Origin: Bacteroidales bacterium
GTDB lineage: Bacteria > Bacteroidota > Bacteroidia > Bacteroidales > F082
NCBI GenBank assembly: GCA_024710405.1
Contig: JANJUV010000022.1
Coordinates: 1-64,000 of the forward strand
Direction of reading: 5' to 3'
DNA length: 64,000 nucleotides
Numbering within the stretch: position 1 is the first letter of the stretch; each line of letters starts with the position of its first letter. Made by a program: the position numbers and the translations under genes. Positions 54,337-63,797 of this stretch are shown here, piece by piece. The notes beneath the pieces were generated by a model. The model did not search any database and was not told the DNA's origin. It was given only the letters and a program-made list of their open reading frames with translations.

Positions 54337-55365
54337 TCAGATAGCAGCTGCCCCACACAGTTGAAAGAGCACTCTGGAGCCAACGTTTCCATCCCATTCA
54401 TCTGCTCCGGGCGACACTTCACAAAGGTCGAACCCAACAACTGTTTTGCCGCTTTCCTTTACCCTGTTGATCAGATACATTAACTCTTCAAACTGCAGGC
54501 CACCGGGCACAGGTGTTCCGGTATTCGGGCAAAGCCTGGGATCGAGACCATCGATGTCGACAGAAAGATACACCTGATCCGGAAGAAAATCCAATATACT
54601 GTCAACCTGATTCTTCCAATTCATCCCCTCAAATTGTTGCCGGCGCAGGTCGCGGTCAAAGAAAACCTTTATCCGGTCAGGTCTGGATGAAGCAAACACA
54701 GCTTCTTCGTGACAATAATCCCTGATACCCACCTGAACCATTTTTTCTACATGCTTCATTTGTAGAACATTGTAGAAAATACTCGCATGTGAGTACTGGA
54801 AGCCTTCATAAGCGTTTCTGAGGTCCATATGAGCATCAACCATCAGAATACCATAACGGATACCTTCCTCTTCAAAAAACTGATGATAGGCCAATGGAAT
54901 GCTGTGGTCGCCGCCGAGCAACCCAACAATTTTTCCTTTCGCTTTCCAAAATTTAATCCGTTCTTTCAGCCACAGGTTTTTCTGTTGTGTTGCCTGAGCA
55001 ATAACTTCATACAAACGAGCAAACTTTTTCGGATGTTCATCAAGTTCACCTGTTTCAGCAGCACTGATGATGGTATCAGCCAATGGTACCATCTTGTCGT
55101 GCAGGTCGCGGAGGTGTAGTGGCCACTCATCCATCCAGATACCTGCTTTCCATAATTCCGGAAAATCGTGGTTGTTCAGATCCATCTGCATGGATGCTTC
55201 CCTTACAGCCTGCGGCCCACCGGCAGTTCCTTTGCCATAGCTCACTGTCAATTCCCATTCAACCGGGATGATGATGATTTGTGATTGGTTGGCATCAAAG
55301 GGCAGGCCAAATAATCCGGCATCCTGCCTGGCCGCGGAATTGGGGTTGAACTGTTGCTCGGTCAT
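54337..55365 (-). CDS. Ureohydrolase family protein (arginase/agmatinase/formimidoylglutamase)
   Basis: 342 residues from ATG 55365 (MTEQQF). The open frame extends to 55497 but would overlap the divergent gene and its promoter. Binuclear manganese ligands are visible in GGDHS, VDAHMDLR and SVDIDGLDP. The general fold and length match the family; the residues that separate agmatinase, arginase and formimidoylglutamase cannot be assigned safely by eye, so no symbol is given. Hydrolyses a guanidino or formimino group. No polyamine or histidine-degradation genes lie next to it. Confidence 0.85.
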   Translation of the reverse strand: MTEQQFNPNSAARQDAGLFGLPFDANQSQIIIIPVEWELTVSYGKGTAGGPQAVREASMQMDLNNHDFPELWKAGIWMDEWPLHLRDLHDKMVPLADTIISAAETGELDEHPKKFARLYEVIAQATQQKNLWLKERIKFWKAKGKIVGLLGGDHSIPLAYHQFFEEEGIRYGILMVDAHMDLRNAYEGFQYSHASIFYNVLQMKHVEKMVQVGIRDYCHEEAVFASSRPDRIKVFFDRDLRRQQFEGMNWKNQVDSILDFLPDQVYLSVDIDGLDPRLCPNTGTPVPGGLQFEELMYLINRVKESGKTVVGFDLCEVSPGADEWDGNVGSRVLFQLCGAAAI

Positions 55366-55410
55366 GTGTATGAGTTTTTGGCAAAAATCCGAAAAATGCA
55401 GGATATACAG

Positions 55411-55418
55411 TATTTTTG
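55411..55418 (+). promoter_or_regulatory. -7 promoter element of the MBL-fold/hypF pair
   Basis: TATTTTTG, perfect TAnnTTTG, 20 bp before the ATG at 55439. The divergent ureohydrolase gene has a near match (GATTTTTG on the minus strand, 55382-55389). Confidence 0.5.
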
Positions 55419-55438
55419 CGGCAATTTGATTGGCATTC

Positions 55439-56260
55439 ATGGATCTTTTTTCTGCGCAGTACCCTTTTGTGTTTTGCAGTCTGGCCAGCGGCAGCAACGG
55501 AAATTGCTATTATATCGGAAACGGTGAAGAAGGAATACTTGTGGATGTAGGTATCAGCCTGAGGAGCATCAGGAAAAGACTTTCGGAAATCGGTGTTGGC
55601 ATCAGCCGGATCAAAGCTGTGTTTGTCACCCACGACCACACCGACCACATCAAAGGTCTGGCTGCACTCACTATGCAGCAAACAATTCAGGTATTCGCCA
55701 GCTCCGAAACTATTATGGCCATCCAAAAAAACCCGGATTGCCATGGCATTTCGGCTGATTGCCTTTTCCATCTTAATGACCGTGAAACTGTGAAACTTGC
55801 CGGACTTGGCATTGAAAACTTCAGCGTTTCGCATGATGCTCCCGGTGCTTCAGGTTACTATATCCGCAACAGCCACAACAGCATCACCATTGCCACCGAT
55901 CTGGGATACATCAGCGAAAAGGTGGCCGGATATCTGAAGAAGTCCACCATTGTTGTAATAGAATCCAACTATGACGAAGAAATGCTGCAAAAAAGCCGCT
56001 ACCCCCGCTACCTTCGCGAACGTATCAGCGGTGGCATCGGCCATCTGAGCAACAGGCAGACCTCGGATTTTCTTGCTGATCATATTGCACCGCATATGAG
56101 CCATATTTTTCTGTGTCACCTGAGCAAGGAGAATAACCACCCCGAGCTTGCCCTGAAAACCCTTGAACATACTCTTCGACAACGGGGAAAATCAACTGAT
56201 ACCACACTGATCCGGGCACTCCCAAGGGGTGCTCGAACCGAACCTTTTTATTTCTCCTGA
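55439..56260 (+). CDS. Metallo-beta-lactamase-fold hydrolase (YycJ/WalJ-like)
   Basis: 273 residues from ATG 55439; an upstream TTG at 55430 is less likely. N-terminal FCSLASGSNGNCYYI is the signature of the YycJ-like group, and THDHTDH is the dinuclear metal site, with further His/Asp in SHDAPG, ATDLGY and CHLSKENNH. Related proteins are proposed DNA or RNA 5'-exonucleases. It is followed after one base by hypF, so the two are co-transcribed, although no functional link is known. Confidence 0.9.
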   Translation: MDLFSAQYPFVFCSLASGSNGNCYYIGNGEEGILVDVGISLRSIRKRLSEIGVGISRIKAVFVTHDHTDHIKGLAALTMQQTIQVFASSETIMAIQKNPDCHGISADCLFHLNDRETVKLAGLGIENFSVSHDAPGASGYYIRNSHNSITIATDLGYISEKVAGYLKKSTIVVIESNYDEEMLQKSRYPRYLRERISGGIGHLSNRQTSDFLADHIAPHMSHIFLCHLSKENNHPELALKTLEHTLRQRGKSTDTTLIRALPRGARTEPFYFS

Positions 56261-56261
56261 C

Positions 56262-58541
56262 ATGCAAACTGAAGCACAAGCGTTTATAATACATATCAAA
56301 GGGTTGGTGCAGGGTGTCGGATTCAGACCGTTTGTGTACAGAATGGCACTGAAAAACAACATCAAAGGATGGGTAGAGAACAACAACGAAGGTGTCACTG
56401 TTCACGCCGAATGTAACTCTGAGGAGATGAATCGTTTCCTGAATGATGTGCGAAAGCTGGCTCCTCAGGCTTCCAACATTACTACTGTAGCAACCTATCC
56501 GGCTCAGTGGGCGGGCTTCACTGATTTTTCTATCCAAAAAAGCGGCAACCTTTCGGATGCCGTTACGGAAGTTAGTCCGGATATTGCGGTGTGTAACGAT
56601 TGTCTGGAAGACATGGAAAAACAACCGCATCGTCTCGGTTATCCTTTTATCAACTGCACCCATTGCGGACCGAGGTTTTCGATCATCAGGGAACTGCCCT
56701 ACGACAGACAAAGCACCACCATGGCACCTTTCGTTATGTGTGCTGCATGCAAAGCAGAATACGCTGATATCCTCGACAGACGGTTTCATGCCCAACCCAT
56801 TGCCTGTCGGAATTGCGGACCAAAATACTTCATAAACGAACATGGCAAAAACGAATTAACAGATAAGGCTTCTGATATTCTTGCCGATTGGATCAATTCA
56901 GGCAATATTGTGGCAATGAAAGGGATGGGCGGTTATCATCTGGTGTGTGATGCACTGGATGAGGCTGTGGTTTCAAGGCTGCGAAACCGAAAAAAACGCG
57001 AGGGAAAACCAGTTGCGGTCATGATTCCGGACATTGAAACTGCATACAACTACTTTGAAGTCTCTGAAGCCGAAGCCGATCTGTTGCGTTCGTGGCGACG
57101 TCCAATCGTTTTGTTGCGCAACAAATTTGATCTGGCACATTCGGTCAGCCTGGGGCTCAACACAACCGGTGTGATGTTGCCTTATATGCCGGTTCACACA
57201 CTGCTGTTCAAAAAATTGAAAACCAATGTGTTGGTTGTTACAAGCGGCAACCTGAGTGATGAACCTGTAGCCATTGATGATGATGTTGCCTACGAAAGGC
57301 TTTACGGTATTGCAGACCATATCATGGGCTACAATCGCGAGATAAATAACCGTGCCGACGACTCAGTCAGTTTGGTAGTCAACGAGAAGGAAAGAATTAT
57401 CCGTCGTTCGCGGGGATATGTTCCGTCACCAATATCATTAAGTCTTGACTGCGAAGGTATTTTTGCTGCCGGAGCCGAATTGGTCAACACTTTTGCCATA
57501 GGCAAAGGGACACAGGCTATGCTGAGCCAGCACATAGGCGACTTGAAAAACGCTGAAACTCTTTCGTTTTATGAGGAAGCATTTGAAAGGTTTTCCAATT
57601 TGTTCCGCTTCAGGCCCTCATTGATTGCCTGCGACAGCCACCCGGATTACCTTTCGTCGCAGTTTGCGCGTAATCTGGGCATTCAAACCATCGAAGTACA
57701 GCACCACCATGCCCATATAGCCGCCTGTATGGCCGAATATGGCCTCGACGAACCCGTTATCGGCATTGCACTTGATGGTACAGGATATGGCAGTGATGGC
57801 ACCATCTGGGGCGGCGAGTTCATGATAGCCGATCTGTTGGGTTTTGAACGCAAATATTTTTTCGATCCTGTCCCCCTGCCCGGTGGTGACAGAGTCACCG
57901 AAGAACCCTGGAGAACGGCATTAAGCTATCTCTACAAATACTTTGGGCCTGATTTTTCGGGCAAAGACCCGATGTTTCTGAAGCTGACAGATCCCCTAAA
58001 GCAAGAACTTATTCTTCAGATGCTCCGTTCAAACATGAATTGCCCTCTGAGTTCAGGCGCAGGAAGACTGTTTGATGCAGTAGCCGCGCTCACCGGAATC
58101 TGCCCTGTCAGCCTCTTCCATGCCGAAGCCCCCATGAGGCTCGAAGCAGCCATCAAACCCGGCTGCAAGGGAAAGTATCATGTTGATTATATCGGAAAAC
58201 ACATAGTCTTTCAGGCTATGTTTCATCAGATTTTATCCGACATGGAACACCATGTCAGTACCGCTGAGATCAGCGCCAAATTTCACAATACCATTGCTTC
58301 TGTAATACTTGCTGTTTCAAAGAAACTAAGAGAAGAAACCGGTATCACAAAAGTTGTTTTATCCGGTGGTAGCTTCCAGAACCGCTATTTGCTGGGTCTG
58401 GCAGAAGTTATCCTAAGGGAACAGAAATTTTCGGTGTTTGCACATAGCAAGATCCCTTCAAACGACGGAGGTATCTCATTGGGTCAGATGGCCATAGCTG
58501 CCAAAAGAAGATCGTCTGGTTTGATTTATAAACCATTCTGA
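56262..58541 (+). CDS. hypF: Carbamoyltransferase HypF, [NiFe]-hydrogenase maturation
   Basis: 759 residues from ATG 56262, which directly follows the upstream stop; the open frame extends 11 codons further into that gene and is rejected. Domains: acylphosphatase (VQGVGFRPFVYRMA near 17-30), two Cys4 zinc fingers (CNDC...CTHC and CAAC...CRNC), YrdC-like (KGMGGYHLVCDA) and a Kae1-like C-terminal domain with HHHAHIAAC and ALDGTGYGSDG. It makes the carbamoyl group that becomes the cyanide ligands of the NiFe site, and so serves the Hox enzyme encoded 25 kb away. hypABCDE are not in this window. Confidence 0.96.
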   Translation: MQTEAQAFIIHIKGLVQGVGFRPFVYRMALKNNIKGWVENNNEGVTVHAECNSEEMNRFLNDVRKLAPQASNITTVATYPAQWAGFTDFSIQKSGNLSDAVTEVSPDIAVCNDCLEDMEKQPHRLGYPFINCTHCGPRFSIIRELPYDRQSTTMAPFVMCAACKAEYADILDRRFHAQPIACRNCGPKYFINEHGKNELTDKASDILADWINSGNIVAMKGMGGYHLVCDALDEAVVSRLRNRKKREGKPVAVMIPDIETAYNYFEVSEAEADLLRSWRRPIVLLRNKFDLAHSVSLGLNTTGVMLPYMPVHTLLFKKLKTNVLVVTSGNLSDEPVAIDDDVAYERLYGIADHIMGYNREINNRADDSVSLVVNEKERIIRRSRGYVPSPISLSLDCEGIFAAGAELVNTFAIGKGTQAMLSQHIGDLKNAETLSFYEEAFERFSNLFRFRPSLIACDSHPDYLSSQFARNLGIQTIEVQHHHAHIAACMAEYGLDEPVIGIALDGTGYGSDGTIWGGEFMIADLLGFERKYFFDPVPLPGGDRVTEEPWRTALSYLYKYFGPDFSGKDPMFLKLTDPLKQELILQMLRSNMNCPLSSGAGRLFDAVAALTGICPVSLFHAEAPMRLEAAIKPGCKGKYHVDYIGKHIVFQAMFHQILSDMEHHVSTAEISAKFHNTIASVILAVSKKLREETGITKVVLSGGSFQNRYLLGLAEVILREQKFSVFAHSKIPSNDGGISLGQMAIAAKRRSSGLIYKPF

Positions 58542-58628
58542 GTCTAAGGACCTTATTGGGAAACAAGTATTTGAGTAATTTCAACATCCACGGTTTTAAC
58601 AGATTCAGCGACATAACCGCTTTAAGCG

Positions 58629-58636
58629 TATCTTTG
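58629..58636 (+). promoter_or_regulatory. -7 promoter element of the helicase gene
   Basis: TATCTTTG, perfect TAnnTTTG, 29 bp before the TTG start at 58666. No good -33 element. It supports the short leader and thereby the TTG start. Confidence 0.5.
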
Positions 58637-58665
58637 CCCATATTTATAAGCAAAAACCATCATCC

Positions 58666-59886
58666 TTGACTTTCGAATCGTTCAATCTACATCCAGGCAT
58701 CAATGAGGGCATTGAAGCTGTAGGGTTTAAAGAACCAAGCCCCATACAACAACTGGCCATTCCTGTAGTGATGGAAGGCGCCGACCTCATTGCCTGCGCA
58801 CAGACCGGAACCGGCAAAACGGCAGCCTACCTCCTGCCTGTAATGCATCGGATGCTGCAAGAGAATAACCAAACGCATAAAGTTCAGGCGCTTATCATAG
58901 CTCCCACACGCGAACTGGCGGTTCAAATTGACCAGCAACTTGAAGGATTCGGATATTTCTCAGGATTAAGTTCCATTGCTATCTATGGCGGTGGCACAGG
59001 CGCTGACTTCGAAGCCGAAAAAAAGGCCCTGATTTCAGGTGCTGAATTTGTTGTCGCCACACCCGGCCGGTTGATCTCGCACCTAAATCTGGGTTATGTG
59101 GATTTCAGCGGCCTCAAATTTCTTATTCTGGACGAAGCCGACCGGATGCTCGATATGGGCTTCCTGCCCGATATTCAAAAGATCATTCGAACACTGCCTG
59201 AAAACCGGCAAACGCTCATGTTTTCGGCCACTATGCCACCTGAAATACGAAAACTGGCAGCGACCATCCTACGCAACCACCGCGAAATTAATATTGCTAT
59301 CTCCAAACCTGCTGCCAACATTCTGCAAGGCGCCTACTTTGTGTATGACAATCAGAAAATTGCACTTATCGAGAACCTGATCACCGGTCGTGACTTGCCA
59401 CTGATCCTGATATTTTCGTCCACAAAAGCTGCCGTCAAAGAACTTGAGTTGGCCCTCAAGAAAAGAAAACTCAATGTAAAAGCCATTCATTCTGATCTGG
59501 AGCAAGATCAGCGTAAGGTAGTCCTGAACCAATTCCGAAACCGCGAAATCCAGATTCTGGTTGCCACCGACATTGTTTCGCGTGGCATTGATATTGATGA
59601 TATAAGTCTGGTAATCAACTACAACGTACCCTCAGATGCCGAAGACTATGTGCACCGTGTGGGACGAACGGCCAGAGCTGAAAAATCAGGGCTTGCAATT
59701 ACCTTTATCAACGAACAGGAGATCGGTAAGTTTTCACGAATAGAAAAACTCATCGAAACCAGTGTGATGAAACTGCCCCTGCCCACCGAACTGGGCGAAG
59801 GCCCTGACCCGAAACGACACCGGAAACCTGCCGGCAACAAAAGACATCCGGGCGGAAAGACACGAAAATTCCACCGGAAAGGATAA
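58666..59886 (+). CDS. DEAD-box RNA helicase, RhlE-like, TTG start
   Basis: 406 residues. Motifs in order: Q motif (GFKEPSPIQQ), I AQTGTGKT, Ia PTRELA, II DEAD, III SAT, IV-VI with RGIDI and HRVGRTARA. The basic C-terminal tail (PKRHRKPAGNKRHPGGK) is typical of RhlE-type proteins. No in-frame ATG or GTG lies between the upstream promoter and residue 1; the TTG at 58666 puts MTFESFNLHPGINEG in the normal family register. Unwinds short RNA duplexes in ribosome assembly or mRNA decay. Confidence 0.93.
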   Translation: MTFESFNLHPGINEGIEAVGFKEPSPIQQLAIPVVMEGADLIACAQTGTGKTAAYLLPVMHRMLQENNQTHKVQALIIAPTRELAVQIDQQLEGFGYFSGLSSIAIYGGGTGADFEAEKKALISGAEFVVATPGRLISHLNLGYVDFSGLKFLILDEADRMLDMGFLPDIQKIIRTLPENRQTLMFSATMPPEIRKLAATILRNHREINIAISKPAANILQGAYFVYDNQKIALIENLITGRDLPLILIFSSTKAAVKELELALKKRKLNVKAIHSDLEQDQRKVVLNQFRNREIQILVATDIVSRGIDIDDISLVINYNVPSDAEDYVHRVGRTARAEKSGLAITFINEQEIGKFSRIEKLIETSVMKLPLPTELGEGPDPKRHRKPAGNKRHPGGKTRKFHRKG

Positions 59887-59907
59887 AAATTCAGTATCTG
59901 AAGTACG

Positions 59908-60711
59908 CTATTTTGATTCCGATCCGAAATACCTGGCCATCACTGCCATAAACTGCTGATGCACGAGGGTATTGCTGGCAATGATTTCCCTGCCGAAAAT
60001 TACTTCCTGCCCACCATTGAAATCACTTAGCTGTCCACCTGCTCTTTCTACAATAAATGCTCCGGCAGCCACATCCCAGGGATTAAGGCCGTATTCATAA
60101 AACACCTCGAATCGTCCGCAGGCAACATAGGCCAGATCAACAGCCGCAGAACCCAGCCTCCGGATGCCACGCGTAGTGCGCATCAATTCGTCAAACACTC
60201 CCATATAAGGCGTCATCCTCGAGAAATCTGAATAAGGAAAACCGGTGGCCACCAAACTCTTTTGTAATACCTGTGTGCGGCTTACCGCTATAATCTGACT
60301 ATTGAGCATGGCCGGACCGTCTTTCCATGCATAAAAACATTCGTCGCGGCCCACCTCATATACAACACCCAATACAGTTTCATTTTCATTCTGCAAGGCA
60401 ATACTGATGGAATACAGGGGTAAGCCATGCACGAAATTTGTTGTGCCATCAAGCGGATCAATTATCCATCTGAACGAATCCCCATGCCTGTTGCCGCTTT
60501 CTTCGGCCAGAAAGCCTGAACCGGGAAGCAATTCAGAAAGCCTCTCCATCAAACGTGTCTCAGCCTCACGATCCACAAAAGAAACCAGATCATGAAGCCC
60601 CTTTTCCTCCACATAGGCTTCTCCAAATCCCGCCTGAGCCTCTTTCATAAACCTTCCGACCTCACGGCAAACATCGGAAACCTCAAGGGTAACATATTTA
60701 TAATCAATCAT
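59908..60711 (-). CDS. Inositol monophosphatase family phosphatase
   Basis: 267 residues. Metal-binding motifs WIIDPLDGTTNFVHG and NPWDVAAG, and the Glu in AEESG, give the complete Mg-dependent active site. Substrates in this family include inositol-1-phosphate, 3'-phosphoadenosine 5'-phosphate and sugar phosphates; sequence does not decide. Overlaps the end of lgt by 8 bp, so translation is coupled. Confidence 0.93.
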   Translation of the reverse strand: MIDYKYVTLEVSDVCREVGRFMKEAQAGFGEAYVEEKGLHDLVSFVDREAETRLMERLSELLPGSGFLAEESGNRHGDSFRWIIDPLDGTTNFVHGLPLYSISIALQNENETVLGVVYEVGRDECFYAWKDGPAMLNSQIIAVSRTQVLQKSLVATGFPYSDFSRMTPYMGVFDELMRTTRGIRRLGSAAVDLAYVACGRFEVFYEYGLNPWDVAAGAFIVERAGGQLSDFNGGQEVIFGREIIASNTLVHQQFMAVMARYFGSESK

Positions 60712-61858
60712 GCGTTTCTTTTATTTCCGGGTTTTTCCGAAACCACCAGATCAGCGCCAGTCCTGTCGCCAACAGCAACACCGAAATCAACTGTGCTTGT
60801 GTGACGTTCATCCCCAAAAACTCAAAAGTATTGTTAATGCGTATCTGTTCAATAGCAAATCGTTCTATTCCGTTGGCAATCAAATATAAAGCAAACAACA
60901 TTCCCGGTATCGTGATTTTCTTACGGAGATGCCACAGCCCTCCGAAAATGATCAGGCAAAGTGCGGTTTCGTAAACAGGTGTAGGAAAAACAGGCTCTTC
61001 TAGTCTGAAACAATATGGCCCGGTACAGTCGGGAATGGGAATTCCTTCGCCGAGTATATTGTTCGGATAATCGTAGGCCCAGAGCCAATCAGGAAGAAAA
61101 AACAGCCATTGGGGTTTCTCCATCAGGTTCACAATTCCCCAGTCACCGTCGCCGGCCACATGACAGCCCATCCTGCCGATACCATAAGCAAGGATCAAGG
61201 CTGGTGCAACCGAGTCGCCCAGTATGCGCCAGTGTATTTTATTACGGTTTCCGTACCAGACCACTGCTGCTGCTGCAACAATAAGACCTCCGTAAAACGT
61301 CAGCCCGTCGAATGAAAGCAAAGAACCCAGCGGATCTTTCGTAAACTCATCCGGATTCTCAAGCAGGTGAAAGATCTTTGCCCCAATGATACCTGCAACA
61401 GCGGCAATCAGAATAATCACCGGAGTGTGCTGACGGGGCCTGATCCAATCGTCTTTTACCTTAGAGGCTGAAACTCTTTTTTCGTACCAAATGCTCAACC
61501 CCATGAACAATAACCCACCAAATAGCCCCCACCAGAAGTTTCCCCGCAGCGACAATAAACCCGATTGCGGATCAGCGGCAAAGGATGCATAATCATCAAA
61601 CAGCAGATAGGCCTTGAATCCCAGTATGAAACCCGTGAAGAAAGTAACCAGCCTGTCGGTCCAGCCCGAGGCAGTGGTTTCAGGAAGGGCTTTTCGGGCT
61701 TTCAGCAAGCCCTCCTTCTCTTTGCGGCCCAACTCGAGCCAGACTACATAGCCCCCGGCCAGAAACGCAAGTGCCAGAAAAAAACCATAGCTCTGCACCG
61801 GCCAGGTGAACTGCGTCCCGAAAACATCATTGATAAAGTCACTAATCCTTGGATACAT
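60704..61858 (-). CDS. lgt: Prolipoprotein diacylglyceryl transferase
   Basis: 384 residues, longer than E. coli Lgt, as is usual in Bacteroidota. Seven or more membrane helices. The signature appears as GRMGCHVAGDGDWG, with FPTPVYET and IANGIERFAIEQIRIN as the other conserved blocks. It attaches diacylglyceryl to the lipobox Cys of prolipoproteins, including the eight or so encoded in this window. Middle gene of an EamA-lgt-IMPase operon; starts 12 bp after the EamA stop. Confidence 0.95.
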   Translation of the reverse strand: MYPRISDFINDVFGTQFTWPVQSYGFFLALAFLAGGYVVWLELGRKEKEGLLKARKALPETTASGWTDRLVTFFTGFILGFKAYLLFDDYASFAADPQSGLLSLRGNFWWGLFGGLLFMGLSIWYEKRVSASKVKDDWIRPRQHTPVIILIAAVAGIIGAKIFHLLENPDEFTKDPLGSLLSFDGLTFYGGLIVAAAAVVWYGNRNKIHWRILGDSVAPALILAYGIGRMGCHVAGDGDWGIVNLMEKPQWLFFLPDWLWAYDYPNNILGEGIPIPDCTGPYCFRLEEPVFPTPVYETALCLIIFGGLWHLRKKITIPGMLFALYLIANGIERFAIEQIRINNTFEFLGMNVTQAQLISVLLLATGLALIWWFRKNPEIKETHD

Positions 61859-61870
61859 AAATAAAGGTAT

Positions 61871-62791
61871 TTAACTTTTACTTGCACGGACCACAGCAAA
61901 CAGCCACGAAAAGAACACCTTACCAAACTGTTGCAACATGATTCCTGATATGATCAGGAGCAGTCCGACAACCGTGGACGGCAGAATTTTTTCACCGACA
62001 AAAATGCTGATAAAAAACAAGGCCATGAAAGGCGAAAGAAAAATCAGGTTGCTCACATGGGCTGTGTTCGCAGCATATTGAAGCGCCAACAACCAAAACA
62101 CAAAAGTGATCCCCATCTCAAAAAAACCAATGTAAGCAGCCCCTAACATCCCTTCGACAGACGGAACCTGAATTCCTTCAAATATAATCCCGTAGAGCAA
62201 TAGATAGACAAATCCGAACAACATATTCACCAGAATTTTACTGACTGCTTCACGCTTATCCTTCATATTCAAAATCCAGTAGAGTGCCCACAAAAAAGCA
62301 CTGCCAATGGCAAGCGCAACACCAAAAGGTTCATCAAAACGCATGTCGAGCAAATTACCTCCCGAACTGATGACCAGAATACCCAAAAAACTGACGAATA
62401 CCGCGAGTAAACTCAGGAATCCGATTCGCTGTTTCAGAAAAACCACCGATAACAAAACCAATACTATTGGCCAGGTGTAGTTGAGCATGCCGGCTTCCTG
62501 TGCACGAAGCAAACTATAGGCCTTGAACAACACCAGATAATACAGAAATGGGTTCACAAAACCCATAACTGCCGACCGCATCACATCCATTCGGTTCAGT
62601 TCCGTCAAAAAACGAAATTTCCGCTGCACCAACATTACAATAAAAAGCGAAAGCAAGGCGAAAAGTACCGACCAGAACAACAAACCAAATGGACTCAGAT
62701 AATTCAGGCTGACCTTAAAGGCCGAACTCATCGTTGACCAGAACAAAACTGCCAGAAGTGCAAAAATGATAGACTTACGCGGATTCGTCAT
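61871..62791 (-). CDS. EamA/DMT-superfamily transporter
   Basis: 306 residues from ATG 62791 (MTNPRKS); the open frame starts six codons earlier at a TTG. Ten membrane helices in two EamA repeats; LFWSTMSSAFKVSL and EAGMLNYTWPIVLVLLS are typical. Exports or imports small metabolites; substrate unknown. First gene of the operon with lgt and the phosphatase. Confidence 0.9.
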   Translation of the reverse strand: MTNPRKSIIFALLAVLFWSTMSSAFKVSLNYLSPFGLLFWSVLFALLSLFIVMLVQRKFRFLTELNRMDVMRSAVMGFVNPFLYYLVLFKAYSLLRAQEAGMLNYTWPIVLVLLSVVFLKQRIGFLSLLAVFVSFLGILVISSGGNLLDMRFDEPFGVALAIGSAFLWALYWILNMKDKREAVSKILVNMLFGFVYLLLYGIIFEGIQVPSVEGMLGAAYIGFFEMGITFVFWLLALQYAANTAHVSNLIFLSPFMALFFISIFVGEKILPSTVVGLLLIISGIMLQQFGKVFFSWLFAVVRASKS

Positions 62792-62796
62792 GGGAG

Positions 62797-62804
62797 CAAA
62801 GGTA
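62797..62804 (-). promoter_or_regulatory. -7 box very close to the EamA start codon
   Basis: TACCTTTG on the minus strand, perfect TAnnTTTG, ending 5 bp before the ATG at 62791. The predicted transcript would start at or next to the ATG, implying a leaderless mRNA, unless the match is fortuitous. Confidence 0.35.
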
Positions 62805-62889
62805 AGCAAGCATAAGCAACATTTACACCTTCCAGAAAAATTCTGAACACAACTTCAGGAATACATAAAGCCTTGAAAGTCCATTAATG

Positions 62890-62920
62890 AAAAATCCCCG
62901 ATTGACAAATCAACCGGGGA
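62890..62920 (-). terminator. Intrinsic terminator of the superoxide dismutase gene
   Basis: On the minus strand TCCCCGGTTGA pairs with TCAATCGGGGA (11 bp, one G-U) around a 4-nt loop and is followed by TTTTT. It lies 30 bp after the stop codon. Confidence 0.88.
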
Positions 62921-62949
62921 CTGCATGATGCATGCAAACACGCACATCA

Positions 62950-63666
62950 TTATCTTTTCATGGCTTCGTCATACCTGCGGCCCACTTCTTCCCAGTTGAC
63001 CACATTCCAGAAAGCATTCAGGTAACTGCCTCTTTTGTTTTGATATTTAAGGTAATAAGCATGTTCCCAAACATCAATTCCCAGTATGGGCATACCACGT
63101 TCTTCGACTACACTCATCAATGGGTTGTCCTGATTGGCTGTCGAAGATATGAACAGTTTTCCTTCTTCCGAAACACTCAACCATGCCCATCCGCTTCCAA
63201 ATCTTGTTGCTCCGGCAGCTTCCATCTGGCTTTTGAAGGTATCAAACGAACCAAATGTTGCATTAATGGCTTCAGCCAGTGATCCGGTCGGTTCTCCTCC
63301 TCCTTCAGGCGACATCACAGCCCAAAACAATTCGTGGTTGAAATAACCGCCGCCATTGTTACGCACCGACACAGAAAATGCCTCCATCTTCGCGAATATG
63401 TCAACCAATGACATCCCATTAGACTCATGTCCGTTCATGGCCTTGACGAAATTGTTGTAATAAGCACGGGAATGCCTGTCGTAGTGAATCTCCATCGTTT
63501 GAGCGTCGATGTGCGGCTCAAGTGCATCATAGGCATACGGAAGAGCTGCAAATGTATATGGAGAAACGTCTTTGCTCACTGCAACTGCCGTTGCAGACTG
63601 TGCACTAAGCTGATGGTGCAGCCCAAAAGTAATGGCTGCTACAATGATCAAAAGTGATTTATTCAT
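62950..63666 (-). CDS. Exported Fe/Mn superoxide dismutase
   Basis: 238 residues. Unusually for this enzyme it has a signal peptide (about 1-22, ending QLSAQ), so it is periplasmic or extracellular. Metal ligands His61 (EIHYDRH), His111 (YFNHELFW), Asp198 and His202 (DVWEHAYY). A Gly replaces the Gln found in the N-terminal half of Fe enzymes, while Gln179 (TANQDNP) is in the Mn-type position, so manganese or cambialistic use is likely. Converts superoxide to H2O2 and O2 outside the cytoplasm. Own terminator; a 10-bp hairpin lies upstream. Confidence 0.93.
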   Translation of the reverse strand: MNKSLLIIVAAITFGLHHQLSAQSATAVAVSKDVSPYTFAALPYAYDALEPHIDAQTMEIHYDRHSRAYYNNFVKAMNGHESNGMSLVDIFAKMEAFSVSVRNNGGGYFNHELFWAVMSPEGGGEPTGSLAEAINATFGSFDTFKSQMEAAGATRFGSGWAWLSVSEEGKLFISSTANQDNPLMSVVEERGMPILGIDVWEHAYYLKYQNKRGSYLNAFWNVVNWEEVGRRYDEAMKR

Positions 63667-63703
63667 GATTTCGTTTTTTTTTTAATGAAACATCTGAAAC
63701 TGC

Positions 63704-63731
63704 GAAATGTTGGTCGTCGGCCCAACATTTC
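63704..63731 (-). promoter_or_regulatory. Perfect 10-bp inverted repeat upstream of the superoxide dismutase gene
   Basis: GAAATGTTGG (63704-63713), 8-bp spacer, CCAACATTTC (63722-63731). It lies 38 bp upstream of the start codon. No T tract follows on either strand, so an operator or 5'-leader hairpin is more likely than a terminator of the upstream gene. Confidence 0.6.
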
Positions 63732-63797
63732 AATCCATTTGCGAAAATAAACAATTCGGCCAGGAAAGGAAAACATTATTATTGTCACGGTTTGAAG

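Noticed and set aside
56025-56843. 272-residue open frame on the minus strand inside the MBL-fold gene and hypF
   Set aside because: It lies antisense to two well-supported genes, spans their junction and shows no family motif, signal peptide or promoter.
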